From an uncultured Actinomycetes bacterium (GTDB taxonomy: Bacteria; Actinomycetota; Actinomycetes; S36-B12), in NCBI GenBank assembly GCA_937902285.1, contig CALGTB010000038.1, positions 1 through 6,410 on the forward strand: 6,410 bases of DNA, given 5' to 3'. Under the pieces are notes generated by a model, which was given only the letters and a program-made list of their open reading frames with translations, did not search any database and had not been told where the DNA came from. Positions 5,494 through 6,410 of the stretch are shown here, in pieces. The position numbers were made by a program, and so were the translations under genes. Positions within the stretch are counted from its first letter, which is position 1. Every line of letters begins with the position of its first letter.

Positions 5494-5507
5494 GGGACCT
5501 TGGTCCC
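5494..5507. promoter_or_regulatory. perfect palindrome resembling a DosR/DevR box, upstream of the putative oxygenase gene
   Basis: GGGACC at 5494-5499 and GGTCCC at 5502-5507 flank TT. The arms are too close to make a good RNA hairpin, so a dimeric protein site is more likely. Mycobacterial DosR boxes have GGGAC and GTCCC arms around a short AT centre, which this matches in spacing and arms but not in outer bases. On the minus strand GGGCCCTTCGGCG starts 23 bases further downstream and could be a degenerate second box. The palindrome lies about 85 bases before the GTG at 5409. Confidence 0.4.
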
Positions 5508-5534
5508 TGGTTGCGGGGCGTTCCGCGCGGGACC
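5502..5534 (-). terminator. possible terminator hairpin after the DUF1707 gene
   Basis: GGTCCC (5502-5507) can also pair with GGGACC (5529-5534), enclosing GCGG...CCGC at about 5513-5526. It lies immediately after the DUF1707 stop at 5537. It competes with the palindrome at 5494-5507 for the same arm and lacks a T-run. A further small hairpin, GGCGT (5461-5465) with ACGCC (5471-5475), lies nearby. Confidence 0.2.
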
Positions 5535-5536
5535 GA

Positions 5537-5974
5537 CTACTCCGAGCCGCCGCCGGCGCGGTGCGTCAGCCAGCTGATCGCCATGGCTGCGCCCCAAGGC
5601 CCCATGACCCAGATCGGCCAGTAGTAGTGCGAGGAGTCGGGGTTGCTGATCCAGGTGGCGGCCCAGATGACGTTGACGAGGATGCTGACGCCCGCCCAGG
5701 CGGCCCAGGCCTTGCGCAGGTCGGCGCGCTGGCGATCGGGGGTGGCCACCGTGCCGCTGGCCGCCGCGGCCGGCGGGGCGCTGGGCATCGGCATCGCGGG
5801 CAGGTCGGTGGTGAGGGCCGCCAGCTCGCCGTACGTCTTCGACTGGTGCGCCTGGTCCATGCGCTGCTGGAACTCGTCGGTGGTGAGCCGGCCCTCGGCG
5901 TAGGCCTCGCGGATGAGGCTCACCGTGCGGTCACGGTCCTCGTCCCCCGCGCGCATGTCCGGGCTGATCGTCAT
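5537..5974 (-). CDS. DUF1707 (SHOCT-like) domain protein with two membrane helices
   Basis: A 145-residue protein. Residues 6-59 form a DUF1707 domain: DMRAGDEDRDRTVSLIREAY, then AEGRLTTDEFQQRMDQA and KTYGELAALTTDLP, all characteristic. An Ala/Pro linker (60-75) leads to two hydrophobic helices at about 89-109 (AWAAWAGVSILVNVIWAATW) and 119-136 (WPIWVMGPWGAAMAISWL), separated by a short loop that would face outward. DUF1707 is a small cytoplasmic domain common on actinobacterial membrane proteins; its role is not established. The start ATG at 5972-5974 follows AGGA with a 7-base spacer, and an internal ATG at codon 7 is a possible alternative. It begins 28 bases after the ATP-grasp stop, so co-transcription is likely. 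Confidence 0.9.
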   Translation of the reverse strand: MTISPDMRAGDEDRDRTVSLIREAYAEGRLTTDEFQQRMDQAHQSKTYGELAALTTDLPAMPMPSAPPAAAASGTVATPDRQRADLRKAWAAWAGVSILVNVIWAATWISNPDSSHYYWPIWVMGPWGAAMAISWLTHRAGGGSE

Positions 5975-6002
5975 GCCCGGATCCTAGCCGCGGCGGAGGC
6001 GA

Positions 6003-6410
6003 TCATGCCGTCGCGAGCCGGGCCGCGATCGCCTGCGCGAGCCGGGTCGGGGCCCCGGCGCTGTGCGACAGGAACAGCGACGGCTCGGCCAGCTCGAGCT
6101 CGAGCAGCTGCGGCCGCCCGTCCGGTCCTGGGATGAGGTCGACGCGCGCGTAGAGCACCGCATCGAGGCCGCCGGGGATGGCGGCCACGACGGCGCGGGC
6201 CACCGCGTGCTGATCGTCCGTCGGCTCACGCGGGTCGATCTGCTCCTGCACGAACAGGCCCTCGACCCGCTCGCCCTCGACCCCGCGCACGAGCAGCGGG
6301 CCCTTGCGGATGGCGTGCGAGAACGCCCCGCCTAGGAAGAGGAGCGCGGTCTCCCCCTCGGTGTCGACGGCGTCGAGGTACGGCTGCACCATCACGGTGC
6401 GCCCGTCGTC
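6003..6410 (-). CDS. ATP-grasp domain protein, C-terminal part (runs off the right edge)
   Basis: The last 135 residues of a longer protein; the frame is open to base 6410, so the start lies outside the window. MVQPYLDAVDTEGETALLFL and GGAFSHAIRKGPLL match the second half of an ATP-grasp fold, and ARVDLIP...LLELELAEPSLFL carries the acidic Mg-ATP residues, with ELE where the classical motif has ExN. ATP-grasp enzymes join a carboxylate to an amine or thiol through an acyl-phosphate; this one resembles the stand-alone actinobacterial proteins of unknown substrate more than RimK or D-Ala-D-Ala ligase. The in-frame GTG at 6393-6395 and ATG at 6390-6392 are internal, because conserved sequence (DDGRT) continues upstream. 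It probably shares a transcript with the DUF1707 gene. Confidence 0.88.
   Translation of the reverse strand, partial: DDGRTVMVQPYLDAVDTEGETALLFLGGAFSHAIRKGPLLVRGVEGERVEGLFVQEQIDPREPTDDQHAVARAVVAAIPGGLDAVLYARVDLIPGPDGRPQLLELELAEPSLFLSHSAGAPTRLAQAIAARLATA

Noticed and set aside
4024..5577. 517-codon open frame on the plus strand
   Set aside because: It overlaps the MycE-like methyltransferase in another frame and then runs antisense to the putative oxygenase. It is rich in Arg, Ser and Thr without domains, an artefact of GC bias.

Overview
The window is high-GC DNA whose codons end mostly in G or C. It carries families common in Actinobacteria (DUF6325, SHOCT, DUF1707, actinobacterial ATP-grasp) and a tRNA-Lys whose 3' CCA is not encoded. 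A high-GC actinobacterium fits best, perhaps in the Micrococcales; that finer placement is a guess.

Layout. Bases 1-1096 form a gene-poor flank. They hold a Fur-family metalloregulator (274-714, +), a possible 36-codon ORF upstream of it with a good ribosome binding site and a candidate promoter, and then about 380 bases without a convincing gene. That stretch ends in a perfect tandem repeat and two inverted repeats abutting the 3' end of a tRNA-Lys(UUU) gene (1097-1168, -). The flank resembles the edge of a region once inserted at the tRNA, but no integrase is visible. Bases 1249-3512 look like a minus-strand operon read DUF6325, SHOCT protein, class I SAM methyltransferase, SDR oxidoreductase. 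The last two overlap by ATGA. A divergent gene (3717-4610, +) encodes a methyltransferase with the features of the MycE-type sugar O-methyltransferases. It converges on a minus-strand gene (4645-5409) for an unfamiliar protein with a plausible HxD...H iron-binding pattern, possibly a 2-oxoglutarate/Fe(II) oxygenase. Upstream of that gene is a palindrome resembling DosR/DevR boxes. At the right edge are a DUF1707 two-helix membrane protein (5537-5974, -) and the C-terminal part of an ATP-grasp protein (6003-6410, -) that runs off the window.

How the genes may work together. DUF6325 and SHOCT proteins appear to be small accessory or stress-type proteins; their link to the methyltransferase and SDR rests only on spacing and strand. 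The MycE-like methyltransferase and the putative oxygenase may both be tailoring enzymes, but nothing in the sequence names their substrates. I did not find a clearly new multi-gene system. The best leads are the tRNA-adjacent repeats, the unusual catalytic residues of the SDR, the putative oxygenase with its palindromic upstream site, and the possible leader ORF of the Fur-family gene.
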